Below, one piece after another: positions 8,244 to 15,168 of a stretch of 34,537 bases of DNA. The position numbers were made by a program, and so were the translations under genes. Where the stretch lies: assembly GCA_023460955.1 (NCBI GenBank), contig JAEWOH010000049.1:1-34537 (forward strand), written 5' to 3'. The DNA is from Bacillota bacterium (GTDB lineage: Bacteria; Bacillota; Clostridia; Acetivibrionales; DSM-1351). Each line of letters opens with the position of its first letter. Position 1 is the stretch's first letter. Under the pieces are notes generated by a model. The model worked only from the letters and a program-made list of their open reading frames with translations. It ran no database searches and was not told where the DNA came from.

Positions 8244-8939
8244 TCAGAACTTATTAAAGTAATAGCCTACTCCACGCTTGGTAACAATGTACTGCGGATT
8301 TGCCGGATCAAGCTCCAGCTTCTCCCTCACTCTTCTTACCGTAACGTCTACGGTCCTTACATCACCATAATATTCATAGCCCCACACCTTTTCCAGCAGC
8401 GATTCTCTTGAGAAGATGGTTCCCTGCTGTGCAGCGAGAAACTTAACCAGCTCAAATTCTCGAAGAGTGAGTTCAATTACTTCATCTCCTCTTTTTACTT
8501 CATAACGGTCGGAATCTATAGTGAGGTCACCATATTTGTTTACATGGGATTTTTCTGTATTAATCTGTTCAGAAGGAATAAGTCTCCTGAGGTTTGCCTT
8601 TACTCTGGCCATCAATTCTCTTGGGCTGAACGGCTTTGTAATGTAGTCGTCAGCACCCAGCTCAAGGCCTAATACCTTGTCTACCTCTTCTTCTTTGGCT
8701 GTAAGCATTAAAATGGGTGTGGATATTGATTGCCTTAGTTTTCTGCAAACTGTGAACCCATCCATCTTCGGAAGCATAATATCCAGCAGTATGAGGTCCG
8801 GATTGTTGGAAAGAGCCAGCTCCACAGCTTCCTCACCGTCATAAGCCTCCAGAGTATCATAGCCTTCCTTTTTCAGATTAAATCTCAAAATATCTACAAT
8901 ATTTTTTTCATCATCCACAATCAACACTTTTTTATTCAA
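8244..8939 (-). CDS. walR: WalR (YycF) response regulator
   Basis: WalR is the OmpR/PhoB-family DNA-binding response regulator partnered with WalK. The 231-residue protein has a receiver domain with acidic D9-D10, phospho-acceptor D53 (LILLDIMLP), and the conserved T and K (LTAKEE, DYITKPFS), then a winged-helix domain ending RTVDVTVRRVREKLE and KRGVGYYF. I place the start at TTG 8939, six nt after AGGGGTG; an in-frame TTG at 8957 would precede that site and add six residues not typical of the family. First gene of the wal operon, with a promoter just upstream. Confidence 0.95.
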   Translation of the reverse strand: MNKKVLIVDDEKNIVDILRFNLKKEGYDTLEAYDGEEAVELALSNNPDLILLDIMLPKMDGFTVCRKLRQSISTPILMLTAKEEEVDKVLGLELGADDYITKPFSPRELMARVKANLRRLIPSEQINTEKSHVNKYGDLTIDSDRYEVKRGDEVIELTLREFELVKFLAAQQGTIFSRESLLEKVWGYEYYGDVRTVDVTVRRVREKLELDPANPQYIVTKRGVGYYFNKF

Positions 8940-8996
8940 AAAATACACCCCTAACAAAAAATTTTATTGGTGATAAATCCGGGTCATACATATTGG

Positions 8997-9025
8997 ATTA
9001 TATCATTAAATAGTTGTAATGGAAA
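8997..9025 (-). promoter_or_regulatory. Putative promoter of the wal operon
   Basis: On the minus strand a perfect TATAAT (9002-8997) is preceded at 17 nt by TTTCCA (9025-9020). It lies about 58 nt before the walR start. The -10 is convincing, the -35 weak, which is common for regulated promoters. Confidence 0.55.
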
Positions 9026-9153
9026 ATTAATATTTTGGCAATACTGTAATTTAGACGTAATCTGCCTAAAAAAAGTTGCAGTTTTTTGAGTGGTATTATT
9101 TGGAGTGAACGGTGTTTTTTCAGTATTCTTTTTTTTACAGTACTCCCGGACAC

Positions 9154-9351
9154 CTTTAATTAATTTATTGCACCCAAAGCAGCCACTAGAATTTCAAACG
9201 GCTCAGCCCAGGTATTTAGCCGTCGTACAAGAAGACACGTCCTGTGTCTCTAGTACTCAAAGCGGCATCCTGTCGCTTTGCCGGCAAAATACCAGTTTTT
9301 TCGCCTTGAAATTCTGCACCTGCTTTTAACCGTGCTTAAAATTAATTAAAG
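9154..9351 (-). ncRNA. Candidate structured noncoding RNA (nested hairpins, about 200 nt)
   Basis: The 400-bp gap between walR and the dehydratase gene holds a nested dyad. Outer arms CTTTAATTAATTT (9154-9166) and AAATTAATTAAAG (9339-9351) pair over 13 bp, then GCAC/GTGC, then a perfect 10-bp stem AGAATTTCAA (9188-9197) with TTGAAATTCT (9306-9315), then GGTATTTAGCCG (9211-9222) with CGGCAAAATACC (9282-9293, one mismatch). Inside lie hairpins AGACAC/GTGTCT (9233-9249) and CAAAGCG/CGCTTTG (9258-9280). On the minus strand the two terminal loops carry CAGGAC and CAGGAT, purine-rich as in functional RNAs, so I favour that strand. An alternative pairing CGGCT/AGCCG would compete with the GGTATTT stem. 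It may belong to a known family such as the raiA motif, but I cannot confirm this. Confidence 0.6.
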
Positions 9352-9357
9352 TTGTTT

Positions 9358-11211
9358 CTATTTGTTCTCAACTTTGCTTTCAGCTGACTTGTATGTAGGA
9401 ACAATTACTTTCATATACTCTCTGGCCTCGTCGGCATTAGTCATTATTATCTCTCTTAAATATTCGATTTCACGCTTCAGAATTGCCAGATCCGTATGCA
9501 GAGGTTGTGCAACATAGATCTTGTTATTTTTTGTAGCCTGAATACCCTCCTCAGCCAGCAGAAGCTCCTCATAAAGCTTTTCGCCCGGCCTTAGGCCTGT
9601 AAATTCTATCTTTATATCTACATCTGGTTCAAACCCTGACAGCTTGATAAGATTTCGCGCTAAGTCGTAAATCTTTACAGGCTCACCCATATCAAGTACG
9701 AATATTTCTCCGCCCTCAGCCATCGCTCCGGCCTGAAGCACAAGCTGCACCGCCTCGGGTATGGTCATGAAGTACCTTATTATTTCGGGATCTGTAACCG
9801 TCACAGGCCCTCCCTGCTCTATCTGCTTTTTGAACAGTGGGATAACACTTCCGTTGCTTCCCAGAACATTGCCGAACCTTACTGCCACATACTCGGTTTT
9901 ACTCTGCCTGGAGTATGCCTGAATTATCATTTCAGCGACTCTCTTTGTTGCGCCCATGATGTTTGTCGGATTTACCGCTTTGTCGGTGGAAATCATGACA
10001 AAACGTTTGGCACCGAACTTATCGGCGCATTCAGCTACGTTCATAGTCCCGAATACGTTGTTCTTTATCGCTTCTGTCGGATTAGCTTCCATAAGCGGCA
10101 CATGTTTGTGGGCGGCGGCATGGAATATGATATCAGGCCGATAGCTCCTGAATATGTACTCCAGCCTGGGCTTTTCTCTTACGTTGGCGATTACTGTGAG
10201 CAGATTCAAGCTTGGGTAACTCGCCAACAGCTCGTTCTGTATCTCATATGCGTTATTTTCATAGTTGTCCAATATTATAAGCTGCTTTGGCGAAAAGGAA
10301 GCTATCTGCCTGCACAGCTCGGAACCGATTGAGCCGCCGCCACCGGTGACGAGAATGGTTTGTCCCTCCATGTACGAAGTTATCGCTTCCAGGTCAAGCA
10401 CAACCGGCTCTCTTTGGAGGAGGTCTTCTATTGACACGTCTCTGATTTTTTGAATAACTACAGTTTCATCAATAATTTGTGCGACTGATGGTAAAATTTT
10501 TACCTTACATCTGGTATTTGAACAAATCGTAAAAAGTTCATTAATTGTATTAGTAGAAGCACTTGGGATGGCTATAATTATTTCATCAATGTCTTTTTCC
10601 TCTGCTACCTTAATTATATCTTTCCTCGTACCTGCTACAGTTATTCCGCTTAATTTTTTACCCTGAATACCGAGACTATCATCTATAAGTGCCACGGGAG
10701 TACATTTAAGTTCCGGATGTAGACGATATTCATTGATAAGTGAAGCTCCGGCATCTCCTGCACCGATAATCAGGATTTTCTTTGGATCTCTTTTGAGAAA
10801 AAAGTCGCTTCTTACCATTCTTCTGAATATTCGGTAGCTAAATCTTATACCACCAATAACAAAAACATCAATAAAAAATGTAATAATAAAAATACTTCTT
10901 GGAATAGGTGTTTTTGACAAAAACACATAGCCGAGCATTAACGTATTGCTTGCAAAAGATGCTATTACAATGTTAATCAGTTCATAAATACCTGCATATC
11001 GCCAAAGACTGCTGTAAAGCTTAAAAACGAAGAAGCTTGAAACTTTTACAATGATTACAATAACTATAAGCTGAGGAATTTCGTTAAGAAAACGCTCCGG
11101 TATATTTTGTACATTCAGTTCAAATCTTAGAAAATATGCCATTATTAATGAAATGCTAATCAATATAAAATCCAGTACAAGCAGAAGCCCCACTCTTATC
11201 TTATACTTCAT
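9358..11211 (-). CDS. Membrane-bound nucleotide-sugar 4,6-dehydratase (PglF/CapD/EpsC type)
   Basis: Enzymes of this family convert UDP-GlcNAc to UDP-2-acetamido-2,6-dideoxy-4-keto-hexose, the first step to bacillosamine-type or related sugars, at the inner face of the membrane. The 617-residue protein has about four transmembrane helices in residues 8-125, a first Rossmann-like CoA-binding domain (IIGAGDAGAS at about 149), and a catalytic SDR domain with TGGGGSIGSE (289-298), AAAHKHVPLME and STDKAVNPTNIMGATKR, where methionine replaces the usual SDR tyrosine as is normal in this family. Start ATG 11211 has GGGGG 6 nt upstream; an in-frame TTG at 11241 has no such site. It is transcribed away from the phosphoglycosyl transferase gene, whose enzyme would use the finished sugar. 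Confidence 0.93.
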   Translation of the reverse strand: MKYKIRVGLLLVLDFILISISLIMAYFLRFELNVQNIPERFLNEIPQLIVIVIIVKVSSFFVFKLYSSLWRYAGIYELINIVIASFASNTLMLGYVFLSKTPIPRSIFIITFFIDVFVIGGIRFSYRIFRRMVRSDFFLKRDPKKILIIGAGDAGASLINEYRLHPELKCTPVALIDDSLGIQGKKLSGITVAGTRKDIIKVAEEKDIDEIIIAIPSASTNTINELFTICSNTRCKVKILPSVAQIIDETVVIQKIRDVSIEDLLQREPVVLDLEAITSYMEGQTILVTGGGGSIGSELCRQIASFSPKQLIILDNYENNAYEIQNELLASYPSLNLLTVIANVREKPRLEYIFRSYRPDIIFHAAAHKHVPLMEANPTEAIKNNVFGTMNVAECADKFGAKRFVMISTDKAVNPTNIMGATKRVAEMIIQAYSRQSKTEYVAVRFGNVLGSNGSVIPLFKKQIEQGGPVTVTDPEIIRYFMTIPEAVQLVLQAGAMAEGGEIFVLDMGEPVKIYDLARNLIKLSGFEPDVDIKIEFTGLRPGEKLYEELLLAEEGIQATKNNKIYVAQPLHTDLAILKREIEYLREIIMTNADEAREYMKVIVPTYKSAESKVENK

Positions 11212-11251
11212 TGTTATCCCCCAAAATCTTAAGGTGTTCAAATATATACCT

Positions 11252-11267
11252 CAATTAAGCTTAATTG
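11252..11267. promoter_or_regulatory. 16-bp perfect palindrome, possible operator
   Basis: CAATTAAGCTTAATTG is fully self-complementary and lies 3 nt downstream of the minus-strand -10 element, that is over the expected transcription start of the dehydratase gene. A repressor site is the natural guess. Confidence 0.45.
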
Positions 11268-11269
11268 TA

Positions 11270-11278
11270 ATTATAACA
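11270..11278 (-). promoter_or_regulatory. Extended -10 promoter of the membrane dehydratase gene
   Basis: Minus-strand TGTTATAAT (TGN plus TATAAT) lies about 59 nt before the ATG at 11211. No good -35 is visible, as is frequent with extended -10 promoters. A second dyad, AACACA (11275-11280) with TGTGTT (11290-11295), overlaps its upstream side. Confidence 0.5.
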
Positions 11279-11413
11279 CATAGATAAACTGTGTTGTTGA
11301 AAATAATAAAAACGTAAAATTATATATTTTTACCCTTAAAATGTCTATTTTTTAATATGCTCAGGTATGGTATTATTATTAGTAATAAAAATGAGCTAGC
11401 AGGTGAAACGTTT

Positions 11414-12028
11414 ATGAGGATATATTTCTATATTAAGTTAATTCTGGACCGGTTGTTTGCATCTATTGCAGTTTTAATTTTATCTCCTATTCTGTTATTG
11501 CTTGCTGCTTTAATTAAACTTGATTCAAAAGGACCTGTTTTTTTCAAGCAAAAACGAATTGGCATTAATAAAAAAGAATTTCAAATATACAAATTTAGGA
11601 CTATGAGGGTTGACGCTCCTAATAACACTCCAACACATCTCCTTCAAAATCCTGAACAGTACATAACAAAGTTGGGGTCCTTTCTCAGAAAATCCAGTTT
11701 AGACGAGTTACCCCAGTTGATTAACATTTTTAATGGCGAAATGAGTATTGTCGGTCCAAGGCCTGCTCTTTGGAATCAGTATGACTTAATTGCCGAACGT
11801 GATAAGTACGGTGCAAATGCTATTCACCCCGGCCTTACAGGTTGGGCACAGGTTAATGGAAGAGATGAACTTGATATCGATGTTAAAGCAAAGTTTGATG
11901 GAGAGTATGTAAATAAAATGAGTATATTTTTTGATATAAAAATAATTTGGAAAACTGTACTGAGTATTTTTAACGGTAAGGGCGTTGTAGAAGGAGCCAC
12001 TCGCAGTAAGACCAATATCGGAGCATAA
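11414..12028 (+). CDS. Phosphoglycosyl transferase, small PglC/WcaJ type
   Basis: These monotopic membrane enzymes transfer a sugar phosphate from a UDP-sugar to undecaprenyl phosphate and so start lipid-linked glycan assembly. The 204-residue length matches the minimal PglC form. After a re-entrant hydrophobic helix (about residues 9-31) come KRIGINKKEFQIYKFRTM, SLDELPQLINIFNGEMSIVGPRP with the catalytic Asp-Glu pair, and PGLTGWAQVNGRDE. Start ATG 11414 has AGGTG 8 nt upstream; an in-frame ATG at 11357 lacks one. A possible promoter is TTGAAA, 17 nt, TTATAT in 11296-11324. The next gene begins at once, so they are cotranscribed. Confidence 0.94.
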   Translation: MRIYFYIKLILDRLFASIAVLILSPILLLLAALIKLDSKGPVFFKQKRIGINKKEFQIYKFRTMRVDAPNNTPTHLLQNPEQYITKLGSFLRKSSLDELPQLINIFNGEMSIVGPRPALWNQYDLIAERDKYGANAIHPGLTGWAQVNGRDELDIDVKAKFDGEYVNKMSIFFDIKIIWKTVLSIFNGKGVVEGATRSKTNIGA

Positions 12029-12907
12029 TTGTATATGAACAATGTATTAATCACCGGAAAAGCCGGGTATGTGGCACTAAATCTATTTAGAAGACTGAAT
12101 TCTAATCCTGAAAAATATAGCTGTGATTGTTTGTCTCTGAGGGACCAAACCTGGAAGAGTATTAATTTAAGCAAGTATGATACAATCGTTCATTGTGCTG
12201 CACTCGTACACAAAAGAGAAGTAAAGAAGTCTGAGAATAATTACAATCAAATCAATAGAGATTTAACTTATGCTTTTGCTACCAAAGCAAAAACCTCTGG
12301 TGTTAAGCACTTTGTATTTATTAGCAGCATGGCTGTTTATGGTCTGGATGGGAAAATAGGCAAATCTATTGTTATTACTGAAGATACTCCATGCATACCG
12401 AATTCATTTTATGGAAAAAGTAAATTGGAAGCCGAAAACCTTATACTTGGTTTACAGGATCCTTCTTTTACAGTTTCTATAGTGAGACCTCCAATGATAT
12501 ATGGTCCTAATTGTCCCGGCAATTATACGAAGCTCAGAAAATTGGCTCTGCATTGGGGTATCTTCCCTGAAATTCAGAATGAGCGAAGTATGATTTTTAT
12601 TGATAACTTATGCAATTATCTTGAACAGCTATTATCAATAAGGGTAGCGGGTATTTTTTTACCTCAGAATGATGAGTTTGTATGCACTACCGAAATGATT
12701 AAGCTCATTGTCTCGCAGCATGGGATAAGAAAACCGATCTTTAGCAAACTGTTGGGCAAAGTGATTTATATGCTCAATCTCTCTGTAGTTAATAAGGTTT
12801 ACGGTAATCTTTTATACGAAAAACCGTCATCCAATAAGATAGATCAAAACTGCACTATGATTGGTTTTGAGAAAAGTATTTGTATTACTGAGAAAGAGTG
12901 GATATAA
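12029..12907 (+). CDS. NAD-dependent sugar epimerase/dehydratase (extended SDR)
   Basis: An extended short-chain dehydrogenase acting on a nucleotide- or lipid-linked sugar. The 292-residue protein has a nucleotide-binding start VLITGKAGYVALNL, a slightly altered TGxxGxxG, then CAALVH, the serine of FISSMAVYG and the catalytic tyrosine-lysine pair of SFYGKSK, and RPPMIYGP. Similar genes beside PglC-type transferases encode 4-reductases or 4-epimerases that finish the initiating sugar, and I infer that role. The first codon is TTG directly after the previous stop (GGAG 5 nt upstream); ATG 12035 is an alternative. The exact substrate cannot be read from the sequence. Confidence 0.88.
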   Translation: MYMNNVLITGKAGYVALNLFRRLNSNPEKYSCDCLSLRDQTWKSINLSKYDTIVHCAALVHKREVKKSENNYNQINRDLTYAFATKAKTSGVKHFVFISSMAVYGLDGKIGKSIVITEDTPCIPNSFYGKSKLEAENLILGLQDPSFTVSIVRPPMIYGPNCPGNYTKLRKLALHWGIFPEIQNERSMIFIDNLCNYLEQLLSIRVAGIFLPQNDEFVCTTEMIKLIVSQHGIRKPIFSKLLGKVIYMLNLSVVNKVYGNLLYEKPSSNKIDQNCTMIGFEKSICITEKEWI

Positions 12908-12987
12908 GATTAGTAATCTTTAATCAAACTTCCGATTTCTTTCATGGTTTTTTAGCTAGATTTGGTTTAACTTATTGTCGAGAAATG

Positions 12988-13016
12988 TTGCAAATGACTT
13001 AATATTAACGTATACT
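12988..13016 (+). promoter_or_regulatory. Sigma-A promoter of the phosphoglycerol transferase operon
   Basis: TTGCAA (12988-12993), a 17-nt spacer and TATACT (13011-13016) make a good promoter. Transcription would start near 13023, which rules out an ATG at 13021 as the translation start of the next gene. Confidence 0.7.
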
Positions 13017-13068
13017 CTTCATGGAACAACTTTCATTATTTTTACTAACTAAATTGGAGTGTTATATT

Positions 13069-15168
13069 TTGAAATATATCGATCCGGCAGTTAATACCAA
13101 TAGTAACGGAAATCATAAAACAAATATCTTTTACATACTCTTTTTTGTGAGTTCTTTCTATATTATTTTACTACGTTGGTTGCTTTCGAATTTTACTGTA
13201 GTAAAGAGCGATGAACAGTTATCCTTATTAATCCCTATTGACCATATACCTATAAATACCGTGTTATTTACCCTCCAAGTCATTTTTCCTGTTTCAATTT
13301 TGTTACTGGGTTATCGGAGATTGTATGAGTATCTCAATCATGGGAATTATGACGTTGTGCATGCAACTTTGAAGCGCTTTCTGTATTATTTCCCGATAGT
13401 CCATATTGTATTGTCATTCTTTAAGTTAATTCAAGTCTTAAATTATTTTAAATTTGATAAGTTATTAGATTTAGGGGCTTACAGTATCTATGTTAAAGAA
13501 GGTCTTGTATTTCCGACCTTCGTGGAATTGGCTGCCATTGGCAGATCAGTTGTTGTTTCGCTCATTCTTCTTGCAGTTTTCTCTGTTGTTCAACTTTCTG
13601 TTGAAACATATAGGCTCGATAGGAAACCTTCAGTAAAAAGCGTGTTACGTGCGGTTCTAGAGTATGTGATGCTCTTTGTGGCCTTTGTAGCATGGTTTGG
13701 CTTAATATGGGTGAAAGGAAATTTTGGTACAATCGCAGTTGACCAAATTCTGTTTCAGCTGTCAACACCGTTAAAAGGTGTGAATAATGATTTTGTTAAC
13801 AGCTTTGTCAAAGGATGCCTTCTGCCGGCATTTCTTCTGACAATCCCTGTATATCTTTGCTATTCATTTATAAAGAAAAATGGAGCTGACATTAGACTTA
13901 ATTTTCTTGGGACAGTCAAAAAAATTGTTTTTTCTTCTCCTGCGTTATTAACTCTTCTTCCAATCACGCTGATGATTGGAAGTGTTGGATACTTTCTGAC
14001 AGATTTAGGATTCATACAGTATGCACAGGTTAGCTTAACCAACTCCCATTTTATTGAGAAGAACTATCGTGATCCTAAGGAAGTACAGCTGATTTTTCCG
14101 GAAAAGAAACGAAACTTAATTTACATTTTTATGGAATCTATGGAAACTACCTATTTATCGAATGATTTAGGTGGATTTATGGGAAGAAACTTTATTCCGG
14201 AATTATCGGAGATGGCAAAAGATAATATCAGCTTTTCTAACAGCGAACAGTTGGGCGGAGCAATTCAGTTGCCCTACACAAGCTGGACCATTGCAGCTAT
14301 GGTGAGTCAGCATGCCGGAATTCCACTTAAAATTTCCGTGGAGATTGGCAACGATTATGGCAAATACCAATCATTTCTACCAGGAGCCTATACCTTGGGC
14401 GACATCTTACACAAACAGGGATACAATCAAACCCTTTTGGTAGGTTCGGATGCAGATTTTGGCGGAAGAAAGGACCTGTATTCACAGCATGGCCAATTTA
14501 AGATTCTGGATTTGTTCACCGCCCGAGAGGATGGTATTATACCGCCGGATTATTATGTTTGGTGGGGTTATGAAGATCAGAAGTTATACGACTATGCAAA
14601 AAAGGAACTGCTTTCACTATCATCTCAGGACAATCCCTTCAATTTAACGATGTTAACTGTGGACACACACCATGTGGGCGGATACTATTGCTCACAGTGC
14701 CGTAATCAATACTCCACTCAATATTGGAATGTGCAATCCTGTGCAAGCAGGCAAATTTACGCATTTATGGAGTGGATCAAGCAACAAGATTTTTTTGAGA
14801 ACACAACCATAGTCATTACAGGTGACCATTTAAGCATGGATCCCTTAGTAAGCGATATGGTGGAAAATGAAGACTATGAGAGAACAACGTATAACGTTTT
14901 CATTAATTCAGTAAAAGAACCTGTAAAGAACCACAATAGAATATTTTCCACACTGGATATGTTCCCAACTACATTATCCAGTATGGGAGTATCCATCCAA
15001 GGCGACAGACTGGCATTAGGAACCGACTTGTTTTCTAACACACCTACGTTATTGGAGGAAAAAGGAGTGGAAGCCGTAAGTAATGGTTTGTACGGTTTTT
15101 CTAAACTCTATGACTCCATTATGCAGGGAAGTTCAAAAGATGTCAAAGAAGAAGAGGTGTCAAAATGA
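13069..15168 (+). CDS. LTA synthase/MdoB-type phosphoglycerol transferase
   Basis: A polytopic membrane protein of the alkaline phosphatase superfamily. Relatives (LtaS, OpgB/MdoB, GacH) move glycerol phosphate from phosphatidylglycerol to lipids or glycans outside the membrane. The 699 residues show about five to six helices in the first 310, then a sulfatase-like domain with the metal-binding glutamate of MESMETTY (about 356), the nucleophile threonine in LPYTSWTIAAM (T404), GSDADFGGR, DTHHVGG and TGDHLSMD. The TSWTIAAMVSQHAGIPL segment is closest to MdoB. I choose TTG 13069 (GGAG 9 nt upstream) because the promoter excludes ATG 13021. It overlaps the next gene by 4 bp (ATGA). Modification of the local glycan with glycerol phosphate is my inference. 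Confidence 0.88.
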   Translation: MKYIDPAVNTNSNGNHKTNIFYILFFVSSFYIILLRWLLSNFTVVKSDEQLSLLIPIDHIPINTVLFTLQVIFPVSILLLGYRRLYEYLNHGNYDVVHATLKRFLYYFPIVHIVLSFFKLIQVLNYFKFDKLLDLGAYSIYVKEGLVFPTFVELAAIGRSVVVSLILLAVFSVVQLSVETYRLDRKPSVKSVLRAVLEYVMLFVAFVAWFGLIWVKGNFGTIAVDQILFQLSTPLKGVNNDFVNSFVKGCLLPAFLLTIPVYLCYSFIKKNGADIRLNFLGTVKKIVFSSPALLTLLPITLMIGSVGYFLTDLGFIQYAQVSLTNSHFIEKNYRDPKEVQLIFPEKKRNLIYIFMESMETTYLSNDLGGFMGRNFIPELSEMAKDNISFSNSEQLGGAIQLPYTSWTIAAMVSQHAGIPLKISVEIGNDYGKYQSFLPGAYTLGDILHKQGYNQTLLVGSDADFGGRKDLYSQHGQFKILDLFTAREDGIIPPDYYVWWGYEDQKLYDYAKKELLSLSSQDNPFNLTMLTVDTHHVGGYYCSQCRNQYSTQYWNVQSCASRQIYAFMEWIKQQDFFENTTIVITGDHLSMDPLVSDMVENEDYERTTYNVFINSVKEPVKNHNRIFSTLDMFPTTLSSMGVSIQGDRLALGTDLFSNTPTLLEEKGVEAVSNGLYGFSKLYDSIMQGSSKDVKEEEVSK

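Noticed and set aside
9090..9329. 79-codon open frame on the plus strand
   Set aside because: It runs through the nested hairpins at 9188-9315, lacks a ribosome binding site and has low-quality protein character.
9154..9351. MITE (miniature inverted-repeat element)
   Set aside because: The long terminal arms allow this reading, but the internal hairpins with conserved-looking loops favour an RNA. It cannot be excluded without a search for genomic copies.
11824..12174. 116-codon minus-strand frame across the phosphoglycosyl transferase and SDR genes
   Set aside because: It is antisense to two clearly recognisable coding regions and has no supporting motif or ribosome binding site.
12906..12920. 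Terminator after the SDR gene
   Set aside because: AAGATTA-G-TAATCTT is symmetric but AT-rich, has almost no loop and lacks a T-run; it would be a very weak hairpin.
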